Assembly: GCF_027922165.1 (NCBI RefSeq)
Contig: NZ_BSFD01000011.1
Span: 685,253 to 749,252 of the forward strand
From: Brevundimonas intermedia
GTDB taxonomy: Bacteria; Pseudomonadota; Alphaproteobacteria; Caulobacterales; Caulobacteraceae
Reading direction: 5' to 3'
DNA: 64,000 nucleotides
A program made the translations under genes and the position numbers. A model generated the notes under the pieces. That model had not been told where the DNA came from, made no database searches, and saw only the letters and a list, made by a program, of their open reading frames with translations. Shown here one piece after another: positions 41,243 to 49,428 of this stretch. Numbering within the stretch: the stretch's first letter is position 1; each line of letters starts with the position of its first letter.

Positions 41243-41722
41243 GTGCCCGTTCTCGATCTCCTCGACCTGCCCGCCGCCTGCCCGCCCGACACGCCGTGGA
41301 TGGGGCTGGATCTGGGCGAGAAGACCATTGGGGTGGCGGTGTCGGACTCCACCCGCCTGATCGCCTCTCCGCTCCAGCTGATCCGCAAATCCAAGTTCAC
41401 GCTGGAGGCCGAGCAGCTGTTCAAGCTGATGGCGCATCGCAAGGTCTCGGCCCTGGTGATCGGCCTGCCCGCCAATATGGACGGGACCGAGGGGCCGCGC
41501 GCCCAGTCGTGCCGCGCCTTCGCCCGCAATCTGGAGCGGCTGCGGCCGATCAATGTCGCCTTCTGGGACGAGCGGCTGTCCACCAGCGCGGTCGAGCGGT
41601 TCTTGATCGAGGACCTGGACCTGAACCGCAAGCGCCGGGCCGAGGTGGTGGACCGCACCGCCGCTGCCTGGATCCTGCAGGGGGCGCTGGATCGGGTGCG
41701 GGATCAGGCGACTTGGGTTTGA
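41243..41722 (+). CDS. ruvX: Holliday-junction resolvase-like YqgF/RuvX
   Basis: A 159-residue YqgF-family RNase H-fold nuclease, implicated in 16S rRNA 5'-end maturation and junction resolution. Seen: MGLDLGEKTIGVAVSDSTRL with the first catalytic Asp, VIGLPANMDGTEGPRAQSCR, and FWDERLSTSAVERFL followed by DRTAAAWILQGAL with the last acidic residue. The GTG at 41243 is used; an ATG at 41300 would cut the N-terminal ten-odd residues usual in Caulobacter homologues. Its stop overlaps the start of the AEC carrier (TTGA). Confidence 0.92.
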   Translation: MPVLDLLDLPAACPPDTPWMGLDLGEKTIGVAVSDSTRLIASPLQLIRKSKFTLEAEQLFKLMAHRKVSALVIGLPANMDGTEGPRAQSCRAFARNLERLRPINVAFWDERLSTSAVERFLIEDLDLNRKRRAEVVDRTAAAWILQGALDRVRDQATWV

Positions 41723-42642
41723 CGGCCCTGATCGCCGGCGTCCTGCCGGTCTTTCTGATGATCGCCCTGGGCTATGGGCTGCGAAAATCCGGCTTCCTGC
41801 CCGACGAGGCGTGGCGGCCGATCGAGAAGCTGTCGATCAACATCTTCTATCCCAGCTTCCTGATCCCCGCGATCTGGCACGCGGACCTGGCCGGCGGCGG
41901 GGCGACCGTGGCGGGCGCGGCGGCGGTGGGGGCGACCCTGATCGTGGCGGCGGCGACCCTGGCGGCCAAGCCCCTGATCACCCTGGACGGCCCGGCCTAC
42001 ACCAGCGTCTTTCAGGGGGTGATCCGCTGGAACAGCTTCGTCTTCGTGCCGGTGATCCAGTCGGTCTATGGCTCCGAAGGCACCGCGCTCGCCGCCGTCG
42101 CCATCGCCTTCATCATTCCCGTCACCAATATCGCCTGCGTGGCGGTGCTGGCCAAATGGGGGTCGTTGCGGCGCGAACCGTCGGCTCTGGGGCTGGCGAA
42201 GTCGATGCTCGCCAATCCGATCCTGCTGGCCTGTCTGATCGGCCTGGCGCTGAACCTGTTGGGCGTGCCCCTGATCCCCGGCCTGTCGGACGCGCTGGAT
42301 CTGCTGGGCGCCGCCGCCCTGCCGCTGGGCCTGATCGTCGCCGGGGCGGGGCTTTCGTTTGCCGAGGTTAAGCGAAGCCGCACCACCATCGCCGCGGTGA
42401 CCCTGGTCAAGCTGGGGGTCATGCCGCCCCTGATGTGGGTCATCGCCTGGGCGTTGGGCGGCGACAGCCTGGCCCAGGGGATCGCCCTGATCTGCGGAGC
42501 GGCGCCGGGATCGGCCGCCTCCTATATATTGGCGCGCCAGATGGGCGGGGATGCGCCCCTGATCGCGGGGGTCATCGCCCTGACCACCGTCGGCAGCGCC
42601 GTGGTCATTCCGATCCTTCTGATGCTGTTCCACTTCACCTGA
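41719..42642 (+). CDS. AEC-family membrane transporter
   Basis: A 307-residue protein with 10 hydrophobic segments of the auxin efflux carrier family. Seen: [24 protein letters not shown] at the start, [15 protein letters not shown], a central [17 protein letters not shown], the helix break [15 protein letters not shown], and a C-terminal [26 protein letters not shown]. It exports or imports small anions; bacterial members handle malate and similar acids. The start is a TTG at 41719 overlapping the ruvX stop; an ATG at 41758 is an alternative. There is no clear functional link to ruvX or pyrB. Confidence 0.82.
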   Translation: MTALIAGVLPVFLMIALGYGLRKSGFLPDEAWRPIEKLSINIFYPSFLIPAIWHADLAGGGATVAGAAAVGATLIVAAATLAAKPLITLDGPAYTSVFQGVIRWNSFVFVPVIQSVYGSEGTALAAVAIAFIIPVTNIACVAVLAKWGSLRREPSALGLAKSMLANPILLACLIGLALNLLGVPLIPGLSDALDLLGAAALPLGLIVAGAGLSFAEVKRSRTTIAAVTLVKLGVMPPLMWVIAWALGGDSLAQGIALICGAAPGSAASYILARQMGGDAPLIAGVIALTTVGSAVVIPILLMLFHFT

Positions 42643-42694
42643 CCCGCGCCCGACACTGGCGTTTGCGCCGACTCCCGCCTATAGGCGCGTCTCG

Positions 42695-43675
42695 ATGACC
42701 CAGCCCCAAGACGTCACCGACCAGACCATTCGCGAGCGGCTGGTTCCGTTCCCCAAGGCCCACTTCCTGGCCGCCTCGGACCTGAATCCCTTCGTCACCC
42801 AGCAGTTGCTGGATCTCGGCGACGCCTTCGTGGATTTCAATCGCCAGTCGTCCAAGGCCCTGGACCTGCTGCACGGGCGCACGGTCGTGAACCTGTTCTT
42901 CGAGAACTCGACCCGCACCAGTTCCTCGTTCGAGATCGCCGCCAAGCGGCTGGGCGCCGATGTCGTGACCATGCCGGTCGGCTCGTCCTCGGTGAAGAAG
43001 GGCGAGACCCTGATCGATACGGCGGTGACGCTGAATGCGATGAAGCCGGACATTCTGGTCATCCGCCACTCGGCCTCGGGCGCGGCGGAGCTGCTGAGCC
43101 AGAAGGTCGGGTGCGCCGTCGTCAACGCCGGTGACGGTCGCCACGAACACCCGACCCAGGCCCTGCTGGATCTGCTGTCGATGCGCCGCGCCTTCGGGGA
43201 TGTGACCAGCCTGACGGTCGCCATCTGCGGCGACATCACCCACAGCCGGGTGGCGCGCTCGAACGTCGCCCTGTTGCAGATGATGGGGGCGCGGGTGCGG
43301 CTGATCGGGCCGCCGACCCTGGTGCCCGGCGACGCCGACCGCTGGGGCTGCGAGGTCTTCCACGACATGCGCGAAGGGCTGGCGGGCTGCGACGTGGTGA
43401 TGATGCTGCGGCTTCAGCTGGAGCGGATGGCCGGCGCCCTGGTGCCCTCGACCCGCGAGTATTTCCGCTTCTGGGGTCTGGACCGCGAGAAGCTGGCCTG
43501 GGCCAAGCCGGGGGCCCGGGTCATGCACCCCGGGCCGATGAACCGGGGCGTCGAGATCGATTCCGACGTGGCCGACGACCTTGACGTCTCCTTGATCCAG
43601 GATCAGGTCGAGATGGGCGTCGCCGCCCGTATGGCCGTGCTGGCCTCCCTCTCCGCCCGTTGGGGGGACAAGTGA
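42695..43675 (+). CDS. pyrB: Aspartate carbamoyltransferase catalytic subunit
   Basis: A 326-residue enzyme joining carbamoyl phosphate and aspartate in pyrimidine synthesis. Seen: the carbamoyl-phosphate motif [32 protein letters not shown], the [18 protein letters not shown] signature, [15 protein letters not shown] and [14 protein letters not shown]. It has no regulatory-subunit gene (pyrI) beside it. It is followed, after a long palindromic repeat, by a dihydroorotase-like gene that lacks metal ligands, as in bacteria whose ATCase forms a complex with an inactive dihydroorotase. Confidence 0.96.
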   Translation: MTQPQDVTDQTIRERLVPFPKAHFLAASDLNPFVTQQLLDLGDAFVDFNRQSSKALDLLHGRTVVNLFFENSTRTSSSFEIAAKRLGADVVTMPVGSSSVKKGETLIDTAVTLNAMKPDILVIRHSASGAAELLSQKVGCAVVNAGDGRHEHPTQALLDLLSMRRAFGDVTSLTVAICGDITHSRVARSNVALLQMMGARVRLIGPPTLVPGDADRWGCEVFHDMREGLAGCDVVMMLRLQLERMAGALVPSTREYFRFWGLDREKLAWAKPGARVMHPGPMNRGVEIDSDVADDLDVSLIQDQVEMGVAARMAVLASLSARWGDK

Positions 43676-43691
43676 TGGACCGCAAAAACAT

Positions 43692-43818
43692 CCGTCACCC
43701 TCGGGTTTGTCCCGAGGGCCCACCTGTCCGCCACACGAGCGCCCGCCGCTCAGTCTCCGCCATCCAACAGCCGAGCCGCCTCCGCCGTGGGCCCTCGGGA
43801 CAAGCCCGAGGGTGACGG
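43692..43818. repeat. Long palindromic intergenic repeat (pyrB-pyrC gap)
   Basis: Arms 43692-43723 and 43787-43818 form a 32-bp inverted repeat with one mismatch; each arm itself contains the small palindrome CCTCGGG-N-CCCGAGG. A similar core lies in the repeat at 55458-55564. Confidence 0.85.
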
Positions 43819-43820
43819 GA

Positions 43821-45092
43821 ATGAGTACGATCGCAATCGTCAACGCCCGCCTGCTGGATCCCGCCACCGACTATGACGGTCCCGGCGGCGTGCTGATCGA
43901 GAATGGCCGCATCGTGCGCGTCGCTCACGGCGCATCGCCCATCGACGCCGATCAGGTCATCGACGCGGACGGCCTGTGCCTGGCGCCCGGCCTGATCGAC
44001 ATCCGGGTCAAGACCGGCGAACCGGGCGCCGAGCCCAAGGAGACGCTGAAGTCCGCCAGCCTGGCCGCCGCGGCCGGGGGCGTGACCACCATCGTGGTCC
44101 AGCCCGACACCGACCCCGCCGTCGACGACCCGGCGATGATCGACTTCATCCAGCGGCGCGGCGCGGCCCTGAACCTGGTCAATGTCCGGGCGGCCGGCGC
44201 GGCGACCAAGGCCCTGGACGGCCAGCGGATGGCCGAGATCGGCCTGATGGACGAAGCCGGCGCCCTGTATTTCACCGACGGCGACAAGGTCATCGTCAAC
44301 AGCCGCACCCTGCAGCGGGTGATGAGCTACGCCGCCGCCTTCAACGCCTTGATCGCCTGTCGCCCGTCCGACCCCTGGCTGACCGAAGGTTCGGTCGCCG
44401 CCTCGGGCGAACTGGCCACCCGCCTGGGCCTGTCCGGCAGCCCGGCCATCGCCGAGCGCATCGGGCTGGAGCGGGACCTGGCCCTGGTCGAACAGACGGG
44501 CGCCCGGTTCCTGGTGGATCAGATCTCGACCGAAGGCGCGCTGGAGACCCTGGCGCGGGCCCGCGCCAAGGGGCTTGAGGTCGCGGTCAGCGTCTCGATC
44601 AACCACCTGTGCTTCAATGAGGTGGACATCGGCGACTATCGCACCTTCTACCGGCTGGACCCGCCGCTGCGGTCCGAGGCGGATCGCCAAGCGCTGATAG
44701 AGGCCGTGCGCGAGGGTCTGATCGACGTCATCACCTCGGCCCACGCCCCGGCCCCCGCCGAGGACAAGCGCCGCCCGTTCGCCGAGGCCGCGCCCGGCGC
44801 CGTCGGCCTGGAGACCCTGCTGCCCGCCGCCCTGACCCTGCACCACGAGGACGGGCTGGACCTGCTGGACGTGTTGCGGCCCCTGACCCAGGGTCCGGCG
44901 GCGCTGCTGGGCCTCGACGCCGGGGTGCTGGCGGAAGGCGCGCCGGCCGATCTGGTGCTGTTCGATCCCGGCGCGCCGATCATCGTCGATGCGGACAAGC
45001 TGCGGTCGAAGTCGAAGAACTCGCCGTTCGACGGGCGACGGCTGCAGGGCAAGGTGATCGGGACCTGGGTGGGCGGCCGGAAGGTTTTCTGA
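43821..45092 (+). CDS. Dihydroorotase-like protein lacking the metal-binding motif (pseudo-PyrC)
   Basis: A 423-residue amidohydrolase-fold protein of the class I dihydroorotase family. The usual DXHVHXREPG metal motif reads DIRVKTGEPGAEPKETLKSA here, so both His ligands are replaced (Arg62, Lys64). The usual DHAPH near residue 300 reads SAHAPAPAEDKRRPF. Other parts are intact: GGVTTIVVQPDTDPAVDDPA and PGAVGLETLLPAALTLH. It is therefore probably not catalytic but a structural partner of PyrB, as in pseudomonads, and a true dihydroorotase should exist elsewhere. The ATG at 43821 lies just behind the repeat; the longer frame runs through the repeat and is rejected. Confidence 0.88.
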   Translation: MSTIAIVNARLLDPATDYDGPGGVLIENGRIVRVAHGASPIDADQVIDADGLCLAPGLIDIRVKTGEPGAEPKETLKSASLAAAAGGVTTIVVQPDTDPAVDDPAMIDFIQRRGAALNLVNVRAAGAATKALDGQRMAEIGLMDEAGALYFTDGDKVIVNSRTLQRVMSYAAAFNALIACRPSDPWLTEGSVAASGELATRLGLSGSPAIAERIGLERDLALVEQTGARFLVDQISTEGALETLARARAKGLEVAVSVSINHLCFNEVDIGDYRTFYRLDPPLRSEADRQALIEAVREGLIDVITSAHAPAPAEDKRRPFAEAAPGAVGLETLLPAALTLHHEDGLDLLDVLRPLTQGPAALLGLDAGVLAEGAPADLVLFDPGAPIIVDADKLRSKSKNSPFDGRRLQGKVIGTWVGGRKVF

Positions 45093-45096
45093 CCTT

Positions 45097-45268
45097 GCTT
45101 TCGTCATCCTCCGGCAAGCCGCCCCTTCGCGGCGCAGACCGGGGGACCCAGCGGCGCCGAAGGCGATGCGTCCGCCGCACCATGTCGAAGTCCTTCGTCC
45201 GCGACAGGTTCGCGCTCGCGCGCGCCGCTGGCTCCCCCGGTCGCTGCGCGCCGGAGGATGACGAAAGC
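45097..45268. repeat. Nested palindromic intergenic repeat (pyrC-ubiM gap)
   Basis: Outer arms GCTTTCGTCATCCTCCGGC (45097-45115) and its exact complement (45250-45268), plus inner arms 45137-45156 and 45223-45242 (19 of 20). It fills the gap between the convergent pseudo-pyrC and ubiquinone hydroxylase genes. Confidence 0.85.
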
Positions 45269-45273
45269 TCAGG

Positions 45274-46455
45274 TCACGCCGTCAGCATCCGCTTCACCAC
45301 CCGTTTGAACGGCGCCGTCGCCTGGCCGGCGCGCAGGGCGGCGCCGCGCGCCAGACGGGCCGGGGGCGTTTCCTCGGTGAACAGGCGGACAAGGGCGTTG
45401 GTGCCCTGGTAGAGCGGCCAGCTGGCCAGACGGTGGTCGCGTTCATAGCGGGCCAGAACCCGTTCCGACCCGATGTCCCCGCCCCGCGCCGACTTCAACA
45501 CCTTGGCCAGGGTCTCCTGTCCGCGCAGACCCAGGTTGAAGCCGTGGGCCGTGACCGGGTGCATGCCGACGGCGGCGTCGCCGATGAGGGCGAAGCCCTC
45601 GCCCGCGAACCGGCGGCTCCAGGTCGTGGCCAGGGGATAGGCGTGGCGGGTTCCGATCAGTTCGAGGCCGGTCAGCCGTCCCTTCAGCCGCCGTTCCATC
45701 TCGACCGCAAAGGCCTGGGGCGACAGGCGCATCAGGTCGGCGATGGCGGGGGCGGCCAAGGTGATCACAACCGAGGAGACCCGTTCCTGCGAGTCCGCGA
45801 CCGGCAGAAGGGCGACGGTCTGACGATGGTCGAACCATTCGGTGGCGACATGGCCGTGCGCCTGGTCGTGGCGCATCCGGCAGACCATCATCGAGCGACC
45901 CAGCCGGTTCATCTCGACGCCGACGCCCAGTTGGTCGCGCACGCCGGAGAAGCGCGAGTCGGCCGCCACGATCAGCTTCGCCCGGATCGTCGCGCCGTCG
46001 TCCAGCACGACCCGGCCGCGCGGGGCGGCGCCCTGGACGACGCAGGTCGCCACTCGCCGCCCGGCCATCAGGGTCACGCCCGGCTGGCCTTCCACGACCT
46101 CGAACAGGGCGCGGCGGATCAGGTGGTTGGGGATCAGCACGCCCAGCCGGTCGGCGCCGCCGGCGTCGAAGGTCAGGGCGAAGGGCGAGCCGCCGTCCAG
46201 CACCCGCGCCTCGCGCAGATCCGAGATGTCTTGCGCCGGAATCCGGTCCCAGGCGTCGAGGGACTTCAACAGGCGGATCGAGTTGTGGGTCAGGGCGATT
46301 TCGCGGCCGTCGAAGGCGGGATCTCGCAGGGCGGCCTCGTCCTGTCCCTCGATCAAGACGACCGTCAGCCCGGCCCCGGCCAGCGACCGGGTAAAGGCCA
46401 GGCCTGCGGGTCCGGCCCCGACCACGGCCACGTCGAACATCAGATCATCGTGCAT
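45274..46455 (-). CDS. ubiM: FAD monooxygenase of ubiquinone synthesis (UbiM/UbiH family)
   Basis: A 393-residue flavin hydroxylase that adds a hydroxyl to the ubiquinone ring. Seen: FDVAVVGAGPAGLAFTRSLAGAGL (FAD fold), DGREIALTHNSIRLLKSL (UbiH/COQ6-type), the DG-type motif LIVAADSRFSGVRDQLG and the second FAD motif GFALIGDAAVGMHPVTAHGFNLGLRGQ. Details such as the short form and LTHNS fit UbiM, a hydroxylase with relaxed position use in alphaproteobacteria. AGGAG precedes the ATG at 46455. The exact ring position hydroxylated is not shown by sequence. Confidence 0.85.
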   Translation of the reverse strand: MHDDLMFDVAVVGAGPAGLAFTRSLAGAGLTVVLIEGQDEAALRDPAFDGREIALTHNSIRLLKSLDAWDRIPAQDISDLREARVLDGGSPFALTFDAGGADRLGVLIPNHLIRRALFEVVEGQPGVTLMAGRRVATCVVQGAAPRGRVVLDDGATIRAKLIVAADSRFSGVRDQLGVGVEMNRLGRSMMVCRMRHDQAHGHVATEWFDHRQTVALLPVADSQERVSSVVITLAAPAIADLMRLSPQAFAVEMERRLKGRLTGLELIGTRHAYPLATTWSRRFAGEGFALIGDAAVGMHPVTAHGFNLGLRGQETLAKVLKSARGGDIGSERVLARYERDHRLASWPLYQGTNALVRLFTEETPPARLARGAALRAGQATAPFKRVVKRMLTA

Positions 46456-46524
46456 GCTGAACTCCTGATCCTCCTCCTGCCCTAGCCGGTTCGTCCGCTC
46501 CTTGATCGAGCGCAAATCGTCGCG

Positions 46525-47457
46525 TCAGCGCGGGCGGCGGCAGGTCGCGGCCTTGGCGACCTCGGCGCCCAGCACCGACTGGACCGCCAGAGGCGTGTCG
46601 GTGGCGATCACGGTGACGCCCTGGCGATACAGGTCGCGATATTCCGAGACGTCGCTGTCGGCGGCGTAGCGGTCGTCGCGGCGGCGGCCCTCGGCGCCCA
46701 GGGTGACGAACTGGACCTCGATCCCCGCCTGACGCAGGGCCGACCACAGGGCGGGCCTTTCCTCGCGGGTGCCGGTCCAGGCCAGGATCTGCGACGCGTT
46801 CAGCCCGTCCAGATCTTCGACGCCGTCCAGACCGGCCGAGATCATCATCTCCGGCGCCAGGGCCGCCACGGCGCGGGCGTCGGCGTCATTATAGGTGATC
46901 AGAATGACCCGGTTGGCGGCGCCCGAGCGGCGCACCTGGTCGATCACGGCGCGCGCCAGATCGACCGTGGTTCCGCCGTCGGCCGGTTTCAGGTCCAGGC
47001 TGGCGATGGCGCCGACGCGTCCGGCGGCGTCCAGAGCCTCGGCCAAGGTCGGTGGCGCGGCGTCGGTCAAGGCGCCGTTCGAGGCCTTCAAGCGGGCGGC
47101 CTTGACCTGGGCCAGGGTCAGGTCGGCGACGCGGCCCTGGCCGGTCGTGGTCCGGTCCATGGTCTCGTCGTGCATCAGGACCAGATGGCCGTCCTTGGTC
47201 AGGACCGCGTCCAGTTCGAGGATGGCGCCCGGAATGGCGCGGCCTGTCGCCAGGATGGCGGCGACGGAATTCTCGGGCTGGTCCATGGCCGATACCGCCC
47301 GGTGCGCCGAAATGGCCACGCCGCCGTCGCGGACACAGTCGAAATAGGCGGCCAGGGCCGGTCCGCCCGTCGGCGTCGGGCGAGACGGCGCCGCGCCGAC
47401 GCAGGCCGAGGTGGAAATCAGCAAAATCAGGGCGGCGGCGGTGGGGATTCGGGTCAT
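46525..47457 (-). CDS. Secreted glycerophosphodiester phosphodiesterase
   Basis: A 310-residue GDPD-family enzyme releasing glycerol-3-phosphate and an alcohol from glycerophosphodiesters. It has an N-terminal export signal ([17 protein letters not shown], possibly a lipoprotein). Seen: [23 protein letters not shown] with the catalytic His-Arg and the ENS motif, [27 protein letters not shown] with the metal-binding Glu-x-Asp and the second catalytic His, and the late [11 protein letters not shown]. The ATG at 47457 has GGAGAG upstream. It probably acts in the periplasm on lipid breakdown products. Confidence 0.9.
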   Translation of the reverse strand: MTRIPTAAALILLISTSACVGAAPSRPTPTGGPALAAYFDCVRDGGVAISAHRAVSAMDQPENSVAAILATGRAIPGAILELDAVLTKDGHLVLMHDETMDRTTTGQGRVADLTLAQVKAARLKASNGALTDAAPPTLAEALDAAGRVGAIASLDLKPADGGTTVDLARAVIDQVRRSGAANRVILITYNDADARAVAALAPEMMISAGLDGVEDLDGLNASQILAWTGTREERPALWSALRQAGIEVQFVTLGAEGRRRDDRYAADSDVSEYRDLYRQGVTVIATDTPLAVQSVLGAEVAKAATCRRPR

Positions 47458-47584
47458 CAGACTCTCCGGCAGGGCGGGCGGACCTGACCCCGCGTCAATC
47501 ATCGGGTCAAGAGGTCGGATCGCCCTTGCTCCGCAACGCTTGCCGACGCATTTTGCCGCAGCATTTCGCGGGGAGAGAATCAAC

Positions 47585-48223
47585 GTGCAGGATCTGGTGG
47601 GCCCCGCGATCGGGACCTTGGCGCTGGTCGCGCTGGGCGGCTATCTGCTCGGCTCGATTCCGTTCGGCGTGGTGATCACCCGCGCCGCCGGCGCCGGCGA
47701 CGTACGCAATATCGGGTCCGGCAATATCGGCGCGACCAATGTGCTGCGCACCGGGCGCAAGGACCTGGCCCTGGCCACCCTGCTGCTGGACGCCGGCAAG
47801 GGGGCGGTCGCCCTGTTGATCGCGCGCGCCCTGTTCGACAGCGAGGTCGCGGGCGCCATCGCCGGCGGCGCGGCCTTCCTGGGCCACCTGTTTCCCGTCT
47901 GGCTGAAGTTCAAAGGCGGCAAGGGCGTGGCCACCTTCTATGGTCTGCTGCTGGCCGCCGCCTGGCCCCTGGGCCTGATGGCCGGCGCCGTCTGGCTGAT
48001 CAGCGCCTTCGCCTTCCGCTATTCGTCGCTGGCCGCCCTGATCTCCTCGGCGACCGCGCCGCTGCTGGCCCTGCTGCCGCTCGCCGCCGTCGGCCTGCCG
48101 GTGGGCATGCCGATCCTGTGCCTGACCGTCTTTGCCGCCGTGCTGATCTGGGTCCGCCACCACCAGAACATCGCCCGGCTGCTGAAGGGCGAGGAACCGC
48201 GTATCGGGGCCAAGAAGGCGTGA
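47585..48223 (+). CDS. plsY: Acyl-phosphate:glycerol-3-phosphate acyltransferase
   Basis: A 212-residue inner-membrane enzyme making lysophosphatidate from acyl phosphate. Seen: motif 1 [37 protein letters not shown], motif 2 [21 protein letters not shown], and motif 3 [15 protein letters not shown], with 5-6 membrane helices. The start is a GTG at 47585 behind GGGGAGAG. Its stop overlaps the dprA start (GTGA). Confidence 0.95.
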   Translation: MQDLVGPAIGTLALVALGGYLLGSIPFGVVITRAAGAGDVRNIGSGNIGATNVLRTGRKDLALATLLLDAGKGAVALLIARALFDSEVAGAIAGGAAFLGHLFPVWLKFKGGKGVATFYGLLLAAAWPLGLMAGAVWLISAFAFRYSSLAALISSATAPLLALLPLAAVGLPVGMPILCLTVFAAVLIWVRHHQNIARLLKGEEPRIGAKKA

Positions 48224-49290
48224 GGCTGGCGGCGGACGAGCGGTTCGCCCGGCTGCGGCTCGCCCGCACCGACCGCATCGGTCCCGTCGCCTTTTCCCAG
48301 CTGCTGAGCCGCTACAGCTCGGCCGTGCGCGTGCTGGAGGTCCTGCCCGATCTGGTCCGCAAGTCCGGCGCGGCCTCCATTCCCCCGCCCGTCGCACGCA
48401 TTGAGCGCGAACTGGCCGACGGCGAGCGGATCGGCGCTCGGCTGCTGGTGCTGGGCGACGCCGACTATCCCGAGATGCTAGCCGCGCTCGACCCGCCGCC
48501 GCCGGTCCTGTGGGCCCGGGGTCGGGTCGAGCTGCTGAACGCGCCCTGTGTCGCCATCGTCGGCGCACGCATCGCGTCGGCCGGCGGCCAGAGGATCGCG
48601 CGCGGCCTGGCGCTGCAACTGGGTCAGGCCGGCCATGTCGTCGTCTCGGGCATGGCGCGCGGCATCGACGCCGCCGCCCATGAAGGCGCCCTGGCGAGCG
48701 GGACCGTCGCCGTTCTGGGCGGCGGGGTGGACGACATCTATCCGCCCGAGCACGCCGACCTCTACGCCCGCCTGGTCGACCAGGGCTGCGTGGTGTCCGA
48801 AAGCCCCGTCGGCGCCCGCGCCCAGGCGCGCGACTTCCCCCGGCGCAACCGCATCATCTCCGGCCTGTCGCGCGGCGTCGTGGTGGTCGAGGCCGAGATC
48901 AAGTCCGGCTCGCTGATCACCGCCCGCCTGGCGGCCGAACAGGGGCGCGACGTCTTCGCCGTGCCCGGCTCGCCGCTGGACCCGCGCGCCAAGGGCCCCA
49001 ACGAGTTGCTGCGCCAGGGCGCCATCCTGTGCGAGGGGATCGAGGATATCGAGCGCGCCTTCCACACCTTGCGCACCCTGCGCGCGCCGCCGTCGGATCC
49101 CATGGACTATGGCGAGGTGGACGACGCCTTCCTGGACCGGGTCGCCGCCCTGCTCTCCCCCACCCCGACGCCGCGCGACGAGATCGCTCGCGCCCTGAAC
49201 GCCCCCATGGGCCAGGTGGCCGCCGCCCTGCTGGAGCTGAGCCTCGCGGGGCGCGCCGAGCTGCTGCCGGGCGGTCTCGCGTCCATATAG
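48220..49290 (+). CDS. dprA: DNA-processing protein DprA
   Basis: A 356-residue protein that loads RecA on incoming single-stranded DNA. Seen: the Rossmann core VAIVGARIASAGGQRIARGLALQL, VVSGMARGIDAAAHEGAL, AVLGGGVDDIYPPEHADL, ESPVGARAQARDFPRRNRIIS-GLS and VVVEAEIKSGSLITARLAAEQGRDVFAVPG. A C-terminal winged helix follows (TPRDEIARALNAPMGQVAAALLELSLAGR). A GTG start at 48220 overlaps the plsY stop. The pairing plsY-dprA-topA is conserved in alphaproteobacteria. Confidence 0.95.
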   Translation: MRLAADERFARLRLARTDRIGPVAFSQLLSRYSSAVRVLEVLPDLVRKSGAASIPPPVARIERELADGERIGARLLVLGDADYPEMLAALDPPPPVLWARGRVELLNAPCVAIVGARIASAGGQRIARGLALQLGQAGHVVVSGMARGIDAAAHEGALASGTVAVLGGGVDDIYPPEHADLYARLVDQGCVVSESPVGARAQARDFPRRNRIISGLSRGVVVVEAEIKSGSLITARLAAEQGRDVFAVPGSPLDPRAKGPNELLRQGAILCEGIEDIERAFHTLRTLRAPPSDPMDYGEVDDAFLDRVAALLSPTPTPRDEIARALNAPMGQVAAALLELSLAGRAELLPGGLASI

Positions 49291-49428
49291 TGAAGTCTCT
49301 TCCGGATTCGTCTTCGATCCGTGATAGTCACCCGATATTCCGCAAGTTTACGGGCGTCCGGCGGCCGGTGCATTGACACATGGCTCCGCTCCAACCACGT
49401 TCGCGCCCCTTCCCGAGACCGAACACGC

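Noticed and set aside
43707..43820. N-terminal extension of the dihydroorotase-like protein
   Set aside because: It would translate the palindromic intergenic repeat; the family start is at 43821.
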